Shown: piece by piece, positions 42,201 through 54,200 of the stretch
How positions within the stretch are numbered: the stretch's first letter is position 1
Layout: every line of letters starts with the position of its first letter
From: Sclerurus mexicanus
Taxonomy: Eukaryota > Chordata > Aves > Passeriformes > Furnariidae
Assembly: GCA_013396755.1 (NCBI GenBank)
Contig: VWZF01007459.1
Location: forward strand, 100,909 to 164,908
DNA length: 64,000 nt
Reading direction: 5' to 3'
Made by a program: the position numbers and the translations under genes
The notes under the pieces: generated by a model
The model's input: only the letters and a program-made list of their open reading frames with translations
Told to the model about the DNA's origin: nothing
The model's database searches: none

Positions 42201-45200
42201 TATTCTTCCCCAAGCTGAGTCTGGTTTGCCCATCAGGGTCAAAAAAAGGTGGTCTCCCTCCCTTACCATGGACTTTTATTTTCTCTCCGTGCCTTGCTGA
42301 GGAGCAGAAGTGAGAGCACAGCTTGGTGGGCACCTGTCAGCCAGCCAAGGTTACCAGCCAGCCACCAGGGAGTAACTGGTCATTGTATTTCTACCTCCAG
42401 AACAGCACCCAGGACTGCCAGTCAGGTTGTAATGCTAAGGTTGTAATGCAGCCCTTTAATTTCCCTTCCCAGCTGCCCTCCGGAAGCAACACGCAGCAGA
42501 ATTGCACCTGGGGGACTTCCTTGTCTTCCTGCGTAGAGTCGTGTCTTCAAAAGCCATTCAGTCAAAAATGGCATCTCCAAAGTGGACAGAAGTACTCCTT
42601 AACATTGCTTCTCAGAAGTGTTGCTCAGGTATGACCTTGGCAGGATGTGCTCAAAGGGTGCTTGCGTTTCTGGGGTGCAGGTCCCGAGATGAAGCTCTGT
42701 TAGAACACGTGCCATGCGGTGGAGTCATAACTAACTGGAGTGGCTGGGTACAGGAGCTACGCTTTGGGGCACTGGTGGGGTGTAGCTGGGGCAGGCCTGT
42801 TGCAGGAGGCACTTTCAGATGATTGACGTGTTGTTCCATGTTTAGGAGTTCCCTTGGTTGGCAATCTGAGGACCAGACTGCTCGCCCTTCACGTACTGGA
42901 AGCTGTATTACCTGCTTGTGAATCTGGTGTTGAAGATGATCAAATGGCTCAGGTCTGTATTTTGTTACAAACTTTTACACCTGTTTCTTCTAAAAGTCTC
43001 CTTAAACTTATAAACATTTCGCAAGTCTGTTCAAAATCCAAATCAAGTGAGGCTCAGCGTAGATTTTTGTTAATCTAAGAGCACGAAATGTTTTGATGTT
43101 CCTACCTACAAAGTAAAGCGGAACAGTGTAATGTTACCTGTCCTCATGCTGGAGTTGAAATGCTGTCAATTTGTTCGAACCCCCCAGGTTGTTGAGCGCT
43201 TGTTCTCCCTCCTGTCTGACTGCATGTGGGAGACTCCCATCGCTCAGGCCAAACATGCAATCCAGATAAAGGAGAAGGAGCAGGAGATGAAGCTCCAGGT
43301 AACTCTGCTTGTACTTTGTGCTGTGACTGGGTGCACCTGAACTACATTGACCATGGATGTTTTGTCCTGTCTCTGGTAGAAGCAAGGAGAGTCTGAAGAT
43401 GAGGATGAGAATCTTCCCATCCAGGAGGTGTCCTTTGATCCTGAGAAAGCGCAGTGCTGCATAGTGGAGAATGGGCAGATTCTGACCCATGGAAGTGGAG
43501 GCAAAGGATATGGTTTGGCATCCACTGGAGTTACTTCTGGCTGTTACCAGTGGAAGGTGGGTTGCACAGCAGTCTCTTAACTTTTCTCACTTGGTTTTGA
43601 AAATGTGCTATGATTTATTAAGAGCAGCTGCCTATATTTTTTCCCTTATGGCAACGTGCGTGAGTAAATGACTGTGTTATCTTTGTGGTTGGACTCAGTG
43701 ATCTAAAGGATCTTCTCCAGTCTCAATCATTGTGTGATTTCTGTAATTTTTCAATCAAAGGGAAGAGTCTGTGGCTGCTTTTGGGTGCTGCTGTTTGGGG
43801 ATTTCAGTGCACACACTGGAGAGTGTCAGTGTGTTGTGTATTTGTAGAGGTACTTGCCCCTGAGATCCATATCAGCACAAATGTGCCTGGTTCTGCAGAA
43901 GTTTCTTAATGAAATTGCATATTGTGAATTTCTTCTGTAGAAAAACGCTTCACAAAACATGTTGTTTTCTTGCCAAAAGGCACATCAGCCTGACTGGCAA
44001 GAACAGTGTTCTAATACATTATCTGGGCTGATTTTTTTGTTTTGTTTTGGGGTTTTTTTGTTTTTTTTTTTTTAGGAATATAGATACATACACATTTGTG
44101 GTCCTTGTTAGGACCACCTTTAAGAACAGCACTTTTACTTCTTTTTTCACTTGAATCTGTGTGAATTGCTCACTGTGAACGTGAGGCAAAAAAGATTACT
44201 TCTTTCTGTAATATTATTTTTAACACTTGCAGCCCAGATTCTGGTGTGAAAGTTTTGAGTCCAGAAAAAGTCCCACAATTTCTGTGTGTATTTACGTACA
44301 GTTTTCTTCATTACTATTCCATTAAGCTTAAATGACATGTCAGTGATTGACCTTCAACACCCAGATGTCATTTTAGAGGTAGAGCATGATTTTACTTTAT
44401 AAGTGTATTATTTTTTATTATTAAGAGCCTCTGAGAAAAACAGAAGTATGCATACCTGGAAAATTTTCTTTGCTTTAATGAGTTAGGGTGTATATTCTTT
44501 CAATTTTTGCCTCTTTGCTCTGCCTGCCAGTTCTACATCGTGAAGGAGAACCGGGGCAACGAGGGCACGTGTGTGGGCGTTTCCCGCTGGCCGGTCCATG
44601 ACTTTAACCATCGCACCACCTCGGACATGTGGCTCTACAGAGCCTACAGTGGGAACCTCTACCACAATGGGGAGCAGACCCTGACCCTCTCCAGCTTCAC
44701 CCAGGGAGATTTCATCACGTGTGTGTTGGATATGGAAGCAAGGACCATCTCCTTCGGTAAAAACGGAGAGGTATTTAACACCAGTTGTTTTCTTGGGGTT
44801 GTTTTGCAACAGTAATGTGACATGGATGGGTGTGATAGTTAAAACATGTGACAGTTTCTGCACTTAAGACCTTTATAGTACAAATGTGACTTTCTCATGT
44901 TTTGTATTTTTGCTTTTTTAAGGTATTCTAAGTTTGAGAGGTTTTTGTTCTGGTTTTCTCCCCTAGGAGCCCAAACTAGCTTTTGAAGATGTGGATGCAG
45001 CTGAGCTGTACCCCTGTGTTATGTTCTATAGCAGTAATCCAGGAGAGAAGGTAACTTCAGTGTTCCTCTGTGTGGGTGTACTGGTTTGGGCTGGGCTGAA
45101 TCAATATTCATCATAGCTGCCTCTGTGGTACCATTTTGGATTTCTGACAAAAATGGTGTTGATAATACACGGTGCTTTAACTATTGTAATCTATTGTAAA

Positions 45201-48200
45201 TTTAAAGTGTATTTTATGATTTAGAATTGATTTACAGATTTAACATTCTACACAAAGGGTTCTGTTCCCCAGAAACCCAGGAGAACGTACTGTTAGGATT
45301 TCTAGATAGTTCATGGTTTCTCACAAAAGACTGTTGTATTTTCAGCATCCTTGAGTTTGAAGGGGTGGAGGTTTTGATCAGTGCTAAGGTGGATTTCCTG
45401 GGGATTCCAAGCATAAAAATACAATGCTAGTAACTCTTTCTATTCAGCGGGAGCCTCCTGTGTTTATAAAAAGCGTTTACCTTTGACACTGCCCTCTCTG
45501 AACACGCAGGTGAAAATCTGTGACATGCAGATGCGTGGCACACCCAGGGATCTGCTGCCCGGGGACCCCATCTGCAGTCCTGTGGCCGCCGTGCTGGCAG
45601 AGGCCACCATCCAGCTGATCCGTATCCTCCACCGCACGGACCGCTGGACGCACTGCATCAACAAGAAGATGATGGAGAGACTCAACAAAATCAAAACGTG
45701 CCTTAAAGAAGCGGGTCAAAAGCTCAAGAAGAGCCGCTCCGTTCAGAGCCGGGAAGAGAACGAGGTGAGGGAGGAGAAGGAGAGCAAGGAGGAGGAGAAG
45801 GGCAAGCACGGGCGGCACGGGCTGGCGGAGCTGGCGGAGCCGCAGCTGAAGGTGCTGTGCGCCGAGGTGTGGCCCGTGCTGGCCGTCATCGGAGGGGTGG
45901 ACGCCGGCCTCAGGGTCGGAGGGCGCTGCGTGCACAAGCAGACCGGCCGGCACGCCACCCTGCTGGGCGTGGTGAAGGAAGGCAGCACCTCTGCCAAGGT
46001 GCAGTGGGACGAAGCGGAGATTACCATCAGGTACGTGCCTCTCCTGCGCTCTCGCGGTCTGCTGCTCGTGGTGGTGGTTGGTGCTTGGAAATGTTCAGGA
46101 GTAGCGTGCACGTCGCGTTAGTCGCGCTGCTCAGTTGTGTCCCGTTTAGGGTCCAGGGAAGTTGGAATGAATGCTCGCTCAGAGTAGTGTTTGTTCAGTG
46201 TCTGACCTGCCTTAGAGCTCGGGGAGTGCCCCTGGGTTAGGTGGTGACAGTCTGGAGCTGCTGTTCTGCTGCCGATGGTGAGGACCAGGCAGGAGGCTGG
46301 AAGGAGATGCTCCTTTGTCCACCTGTCTTGCCCTCAAAGGGAAGAGACCCAGAAGGAAGCTCTGAAACGAAGCCAGTGGCTTCCCTGGGCTCCCTGGTGC
46401 TCTCATATTTTAAGATTGTTTTTGTGTGGAAAAGATTTGATTCACTTCATTTCTTAAACTCCATCTACCTAGAGCTGAACCGTGGTCCTCTGGAGGAACT
46501 GAGCACCAGTTACAGTAACATCCTAAAACAGCCAGGTCAATTTGCCTCCTAGAGCTGTTGTAGCATTATGTCTGTTTTGTCTTTTCAAAGGCTATTGTCA
46601 CCTTAAATATACTGAAGGGCAATTGACTTAGTTCTAGATGTAGACCCTTTCAAGGAGGCCTGTAGGGCAGTATAGCCTTAAAGTCAGTGTGCCCTTAAAA
46701 TAGCCCGAGGCATCATTTGAGTGAAGTGGTGCAGCACTTGAACAAAGGCAAGCTCTTGGTAAAGCACTGAATTAAGTTGAGACTGTGCCTTCTTAATTAA
46801 AAACAGGCTAGAGCTTGCTTTCTTTTCGAGGCAGAAGTTTGTGTTGTAAGATGGGAAAATATTTGGGGATAATAAAAGGAAGATTTAAAAATCATCTGCT
46901 GGGTGTATGGAAGTACAGACTGGTGAATTTTTGTCCTGCATCAAGCGAAAATTAGTCAAGTGTAACAGTCCTAATTATTACCAGAAGATATCACTGAATA
47001 TTCGTGGGCACACAGAGCTGTGTGTCTGTTGGGTTTTCTGAGCTTTGTTTTTAAAACCACTGTCGTCACCAGGTAATCTGTCCTGACACACCAGAGACAG
47101 AATTAGTGTGGTGATGGGTAGTTGAACAGGAACGTGAAGTCAATCAAAGCTTTTCCGTAGTGTGAAGAAAGTTTTCTTTATAAGCTTTTAAATCTATTCA
47201 CAGATTCAGCTCAGGTATGATGATAAAATTCGGCTTAAGGTAGATTTTCTTAGTAGATGCCTGTTATATACTTCTAAATAATGTCGATAAAAGCCTGTGT
47301 CAGCGCAGAATTGAGGCTTCTGGGTTGCAGTGCTTGTTGTTGAAAACCTGTGTATGCTTTGTTGCTTTTACTTTGAAACCACATCTCCCTGTTTTCTGGT
47401 CACAACCTCATTTTCCCCTGTTCGCATTTGATTTTTAGAGTTGTTTATTTTATCAAATATATTTTACATCTTACTTTGCCTACATTATTTCCTGTACTTT
47501 CCTCCTGTCTCTCCCTCACTTGCTTTTTCCTGTGTCATTCTGATCTTTATTAAAGCTTCCCAACTTTTTGGTCGCCTAGTGATACTCCGTTGTATAATCT
47601 GGAGCCCTGTGAGCCACTGCCTTTTGATGTTGCAAGATTTCGTGGGCTGACAGCTACTGTGTTGCTGGACCTTACCTATCTGACTGGCATTCATGAAGAC
47701 ACGGGCAAGCAAAGCACCAAGAGACATGAGAAAAAACACAGACACGAATCTGAAGATAAAGGGGAGATGGACCAGAAGGCGGAGGGCGATGCCGGATCGG
47801 ACGCGCGATTGGGACCGAGTGCTGATGATAACAAAGGACACGGTGCCACAAGCTCTAAGTCAGAAAATGAAATTGTCTCCTTTTCTTTAGAACCGTCAAC
47901 ACTAGGTATGGAATCCCAGCACCAGCCTGGTGAGGGAAGGAAAAAGAATCATGAGCATACTCCGAGAAGTCACGATATAGTGCAGTCTGAAATCAGAGCT
48001 GTCCAGCTGTCCTACCTTTACCTGGGGGCCATGAAGTCGCTCAGTGTTCTGCTCAGCTGCAGTAAGTACGCTGAGCTGCTGCTGATACCAAAAGTCCTGG
48101 CAGAAAACGGTCACAACTCTGACTGTGCCAGTTCCCCGGTCGTTCATGAAGATGTTGAGATGAGGGCTGCCCTGCAGTTCCTCATGAGGCACATGGTCAA

Positions 48201-51200
48201 GCGGGCAGTGATGCGTTCGCCCATCAAGAGGGCCCTGGGACTGGCAGACCTGGAGCGGGCACAAGCCATGATCTACAAGTTAGTGGTTCATGGGCTGCTG
48301 GAGGACCAGTTTGGTGGCAGACTTAAACAAGGTACCTTTTCAAAATCTGAAAGTATAGCGCTACAGTAATTTTTAATTTCTATTATAATTAATAGTGATA
48401 ATACAGATAATATGGTCTTATGGTGGTTATACTTTGGAGGAGTCTTAAGCAGACAGAGAAATTTTGCAAAGTCCTTTTACACACGTGACTTTTTCGCCTT
48501 TTTCCTAATTCCTTATTTTAATAAAGAGTGAATGTATATCAGTCAATCACAAATACAAGTTTCTAATTTGTCTTTAATACTTTTTAAAAATGAGCAGTTC
48601 GGTGTGTACTTGTCAGAAGGATTTGTGCTCCTTCTAAACCAACAAAATACCCTCTTAAAAATGTTGCTTCAACAGCTGAGTTAAAAATAGCTTTATAGTT
48701 AATCAGTTCTGTTTCCCTGTCTAAGACCTCTTCCCCCTTTGCCTATTTTGAGAATAATCCTGGCTGTTACAACCATAAATCTGAACATCATAAGATCTGG
48801 CATAATTAAATGGTTTGTTTGCTGTTTACCATGTATTGGTGTGAGAACAGCATCAGATGATTTCTTTACATCAGTCCATGAATTACTGGCAGAGATATGT
48901 GTGTGGTGTGCATTACTGCACACCTCTCTCAGCTGGGGAGAGTTTTGAATGATGATAGTTATTGTTGAAAGTTGAAAGTTTAGCCGTGGCTGCTGTTTTG
49001 CCCTACACAATTACATTAATGTTGCTGTAACATCCTTTCTTCTGTTGCAGAAGTGGAGCAACAAGTAGAAGAAGGTGATCAGTCTCAGCAAGCCCAGACT
49101 CCAGTTACAACCAGCCCTTCTGCTTCCAGCACAACATCTTTCATGAGCAGCTCCCTGGAGGATACCACCACTGCCACTACTCCGGTGACTGACACAGAAA
49201 CAGTTCCAGCTGCAGAATCCCCTGGTGTCATGCCCCTCAGTCTTCTAAGGTAAAATACCCTGTCAGCATTTAGGACTGTGTGGCTGTAGGGAACCGGTTG
49301 TGTGCTTTATACACAGGATTTGTCTTTAGGTGAGCCTTTGAAAGTGCTGATGTTTGTATTTGCTGTCAAGAGCTGCCTCTGCAGAGGACACAGTTTGATT
49401 AGTTGCTTTGCCTCGCAGGTTTTGTATGACTAGAAGTAAAAAGCTTTTACTCTGCACTGTGTGTATATGTAATATCTGAATGCTCCAAGAGAAAATACCT
49501 TTCTTAAGTTGTCCTTCAGTTCTCATGTTTATTTGATGTAGTTTAAATTATAAATATCTGAAATTCTTGTTGTTAACAAGTGTTTGTTGATCCTCAGACT
49601 AGAGTAAATCCTTAGGCTGAGTTGTCCATCTTACCCTCACATACTGAAATGGAAGATAAACCTAGTTAATTTGCAGAGGCTATTTGTGATATAGAACAAA
49701 ATCTGCTTTACGTTGCATAGAGTCCTGCTCTAAGTTTATTAATTCTTAGAGGTTTTGCAGATAGAATTTGATAAAAATCAGAACAATGCCTTCATACCAG
49801 GACAGTAAAAATAAAATAGTCACCTGATGTATTACTCTGCCCGAGTTCTGAACAAACTGGGGAAATGGGAAAAATGTTTACTCACCTTTTCTCTCCTGGG
49901 ACAGCACTCGGTCTCTGAGGGGTTTTTTAGGTGCATAGAATTTAACATTACAGTGAAGTTGGGAGGAGTGAGCTGCTCTGACAGGGTTTTTGTGCTTGTC
50001 TCCATGTATGTCTTGTGCCTTACCCTTACAAAACTCATTGCTGTAAAGTAGGATTTACCAAGTGCACTCTGATTTGATGTATTTCTTGCGTCAGACCACT
50101 TTCAGCATAGCTCTTGTTAATATAAACGTGTATTGTCCTCCTTTTCAAGGCAAATGTTCTCCAGTTACCCTACTACGACTGTACTCCCAGCACGACGTGC
50201 CCAGACTCCTCCAATATCTTCTTTACCAACGTCTCCTTCAGATGAAGTTGGGAGGAGGCAGAGTTTGACTTCCCCTGACTCCCAGTCTGCCAGGCCTGCC
50301 AACAGAACGGGTAAGCCTGGCAGTGGGGAGGGGAGTGGGGCCAGCTCAGTGAAGTGACTGCAGGGGTTTGAAACCAGCACAGCTCCTTTTCAAAGCAGCC
50401 TAACGTGCAAAACGTTGTTAAAAACCTTTTGGTGACTGTCCTGGGACAGAAAAATGTACATTGTCTAGCTGGAGGCTTTATCAAGCAAATGAAATGAGTT
50501 CTTAAAAGCAGTGAAGTGGGTTACAAACTGCATGTGTAAAACCTGAATGCATTACAGCTGCTAATTGCTTCAAAATATTAATCTGATTTTGGCTTGCTTA
50601 GTTGTGTGCCACTGTGAAGTGCAGTAGCTTTCTGGCTTTTGTTAGATCACGTACCACGCAGAAAACAAGAACTGGTGTGTTTTATGGTACATACACCAGT
50701 ATAGCTCATTACAATGAATCCTATTTAATGAGGTCGAGAGGGCTGTCCAACCCTCGTGCTGCTGTCTGAATCGTGTGAAGGCAATGGGAGGCTTCAAAAG
50801 AGAAACAATGGAATAGCTGGAGATTGAGAAAATCGTTGAGTGAGTGTCTTGATCTTCTGCAGAGCACAAATGAGTGTTGTGATGCAGAGGAGGTAATACT
50901 AAAAAGAGAATACATGTGTATGTGTTCTGTATTAAATGACCAGAGGAGTCTGAGTTAAATTATCTTCTCCAGATTTCATATTTATGCTGAGAAATGAAGT
51001 CTGTGCTTTAAAATTCCTGAGTGAGCAACTTCTATTCTTGCTCTTACATCCACACTATTAGTTGGGGTTTTCAGCAGTTTCATTTGTGCATAGCAACTGC
51101 TCTGCTCAGTTTCACATCTCCTTTTTTTTCTTTTTTTTTAGTGGTGTGATGACTTGCTTCTAGCCATGACACTGTCTTTACAGCAGTGTTTTAGTATATG

Positions 51201-54200
51201 TTTGCCTTCCCTGATCAGGCCTCACTTCTGTGATGAACGATAAAGATATTTAACTGTGGTTTTGGGGCAGTGGCTGACCTCTCTAGAGTCCCCTCAAAGA
51301 CTCTGCACAGAAATGTAGCCATCATCTGCAAAGAGATTTTTCAGATACCTTACCATCTTAGTAGAGGTCCCTTTCTGCCCCTTGTGAGGAATGTCTTGCT
51401 GTGATGTCTTAACATCTGGGAATCTTGATGGTTTGGACAAGGGTAACTTCATCTAGGCCACCTAAATAAGATCAAATAGATACAGTTCTGAATTAAAATA
51501 ATAGAAATGTCTTAAGAGCAATAGTTTTTTGATTCTCATCAGTGTTCTACTTGAGCAGAGGCACAGATAGTCTGCGTTACCAGTGAGAATGAACACCGTG
51601 TGGTTTCATTCCAGAAAGTGTCTGACTTTGTGGACAGCAATGGAGAGAAACGTTGAGAGCAGTTATTCCCTTCTTTGGAGCTAATGGGTCAGAGTAAGGA
51701 CTGGCACAGCAGCACTAAGGAAAGACTTGTGCACTTTACATTTAACATTTTCTGTCTTTGAAGCTTTGTCTGATCCGAGCAGCCGACTTTCCACATCCCC
51801 TCCTCCTCCTGCCATTGCCGTTCCCCTGCTGGAGATGGGGTTCTCCCTCAGGCAGATTGCCAAAGCTATGGAAGCTACAGGTAACCTATAGTTACGAGTT
51901 TAAACTGAAAAGTCAGATACATGTGAAACACTTTTTCCCAGTAGAATATTTAATTTTTTAAAAAAGTTAATTTTAAAAGAATGGGGTTTTTTTGTAATAA
52001 CGTCAGCGATAAAATACAGTTGTAGAGTGTGGTTTCCCTGCTTTTCAGGTGCCAGAGGAGAAGCAGATGCACAGAACATCACAGTCCTGGCCATGTGGAT
52101 GATTGAGCACCCTGGAAACGAAGATGATGAGGAGCCCCAGTCAGAAGGGACTGCAGAGTCCCGGCACGGCACCATCGTCTCTGGCAGCGGTGGGAAGTCT
52201 GGGGACCATTGTTATTTGCAGTCTCCAGGTGATATCCCTTCTGCTGATGCCACTGAAATGGAGGAAGGCTTCAGTGAGAGGTAAAATGTCATGTTCCTGA
52301 AACTGCACATTCACAAGTTCGTTGCTGCTGACAGTGTTCCTTTTAGTGGTGCTTTAGTATTTTGTGACAGCATGAGTAGGAGCAAAGGTGCAATTAAATT
52401 CCAGGTACACGGTGCATTTATTTTGCAGAACGGGGGAAGAATGTTTCCTTAAAAAAAAAGAGAGGAAGAAGGGAAAAAATGAGGGTTTATGTTTGCATTT
52501 TAACTAAAAGACTGAGTAGGAAGGCAGAATTTCAGTGGTGTACTTTTTTCCCTGCGGAGTATGCATGAACAGGTATTTTTCTACATTTTGCGTGTAAAAG
52601 TAATTTTTGATTTGTCCAGAGCAGATGAAACTGAAGTTTATTTTCTCAGTCACCTTCACATCTTAAACTGTCTCTTAAATAAGGTGGGGTTTTTGGTGGG
52701 TTCGTTGTTGTTGGTGGGATCTTTGTTGTTTTTAAATCCTAGAAGCAGGGATTGCATTTTTAAGTGGCCCCTTTTAGGAATCATGCCAGCTTTCCTTTTT
52801 AATAGAGAGGGTGACAATAACAAAATACGTTTTGAGAACAGTTTTGTTCAGATTCCTTGATCCTAAAGGATAACATGTTTTTAGTTACTTTGTCCCAGAT
52901 CAACCATCATTTCATGGAGAACTCAGATTTCAGCTGGGAGAAATAAAACAAGCAACAAGTACTACTGAGTAACTTAAATTCATGTTTTGAGGCCAAAGGG
53001 GGATTGACTCAGCCAGCGGCAGCAGAGATGTTGGTTTTATTTCTTTTCAAAACAAACAAATCCTAGTTGAAGCTGTAGTTGACTTAGCATAAAGTGAGTG
53101 CTCTCCCAAACTTTCTGCAGTGCTTAGGCACTATGGGGGCATCAAATTGCACGGTCAGAACCACAGCAAATACGTGCTCAGTGGGACTGAAACCCTTCAA
53201 TTCAAAATCTGCTGTGAGACAAGGGAGAAACACTATTGAAAATATGACTTTACTCGCTGCGCGTGGTTGGTTGAACTTGGCGTGACTGACCTGTCCCTTC
53301 CCGACCGTCGCAGCCCGGACAACATGGAGCACGTGGACAACGCGGCCTCTGCCAGCGGCCCTCCCTCGCGGGGCCGCTCGGCCGTCACGCGCAGGCACAA
53401 GTTCGACCTGGCCGCCCGCACGCTGCTGGCACGGGCTGGTAAGTGCCCTCGCCGCTCGCCGGGGCTCCGCGTGGCACCGGGACGGGGTCAGCGCCGGGCG
53501 CGGCGTCGGGAAGGGGTTTCGTGGGGCGGCGAGTGGATCGCGTATAGCGAAAGAGCTCAAAAGGGGAGTCAAGCATGGAGTCGTGCGTGGGAAATAACAA
53601 CACTGCTCTGCCCTGTGCCCCTCTCTGCCCCCTCTTCGCAGCCGGGCTGTACCGCTCGGTGCAGGCGCACCGCAACCAGAGCCGCAGGGAGGGCATCGCC
53701 CTGCAGCAGGACCCGGGCGCGCTCTACGACTTCAACCTGGACGAGGAGCTGGAGATCGACCTGGACGACGAAGCCATGGAGGCGATGTTCGGGCAAGACC
53801 TGGCTGGTGATAATGATATTCTGGGAATGTGGATCCCAGAGGTACTGGATTGGCCTACCTGGGTGTGTGTGCCTGCAGCGGGGGCTGCTCTAACTTACTG
53901 CTTTTTGCATGCTCACATCTGTAAATGAGAAGTAACGTGTGTGTTTATATCCTGCTTGAAAATACTTAGAAGCCTTTTGTATTCTGTAGATTCATTTATA
54001 GATGAAAAATAGTGTTTTCTTCGGTTTCTCGCTCTGCACTTCAACGTGTACGTGGTTTTTCTCCTCCTTCCCCTGAAAGATGAGAACAGAACTAGTACAG
54101 TTATTGTTCTGGTATCAGGTGGAAGTCAAGTAGATGTTCCAGATGGCTTAGCTGTGTGAGATAACACAGTTGTAAATGACTCTTCTACTGCTACTGCTAA

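Noticed and set aside
45477..45953. 158-codon antisense frame opposite exon c36
   Set aside because: A shadow of the conserved sense exon with Leu/His/Pro-biased composition.
47580..48331. Placing the start of c37 at the gcctag acceptor only
   Set aside because: Including the 24 bases upstream restores the FPTFWSPS segment known from human HERC1, so the upstream acceptor is the main one.
53084..53572. 162-codon antisense frame over c42 and its flanks
   Set aside because: It arises from the CpG-rich block; composition is Arg/Ala/Pro-biased and no domain is visible.
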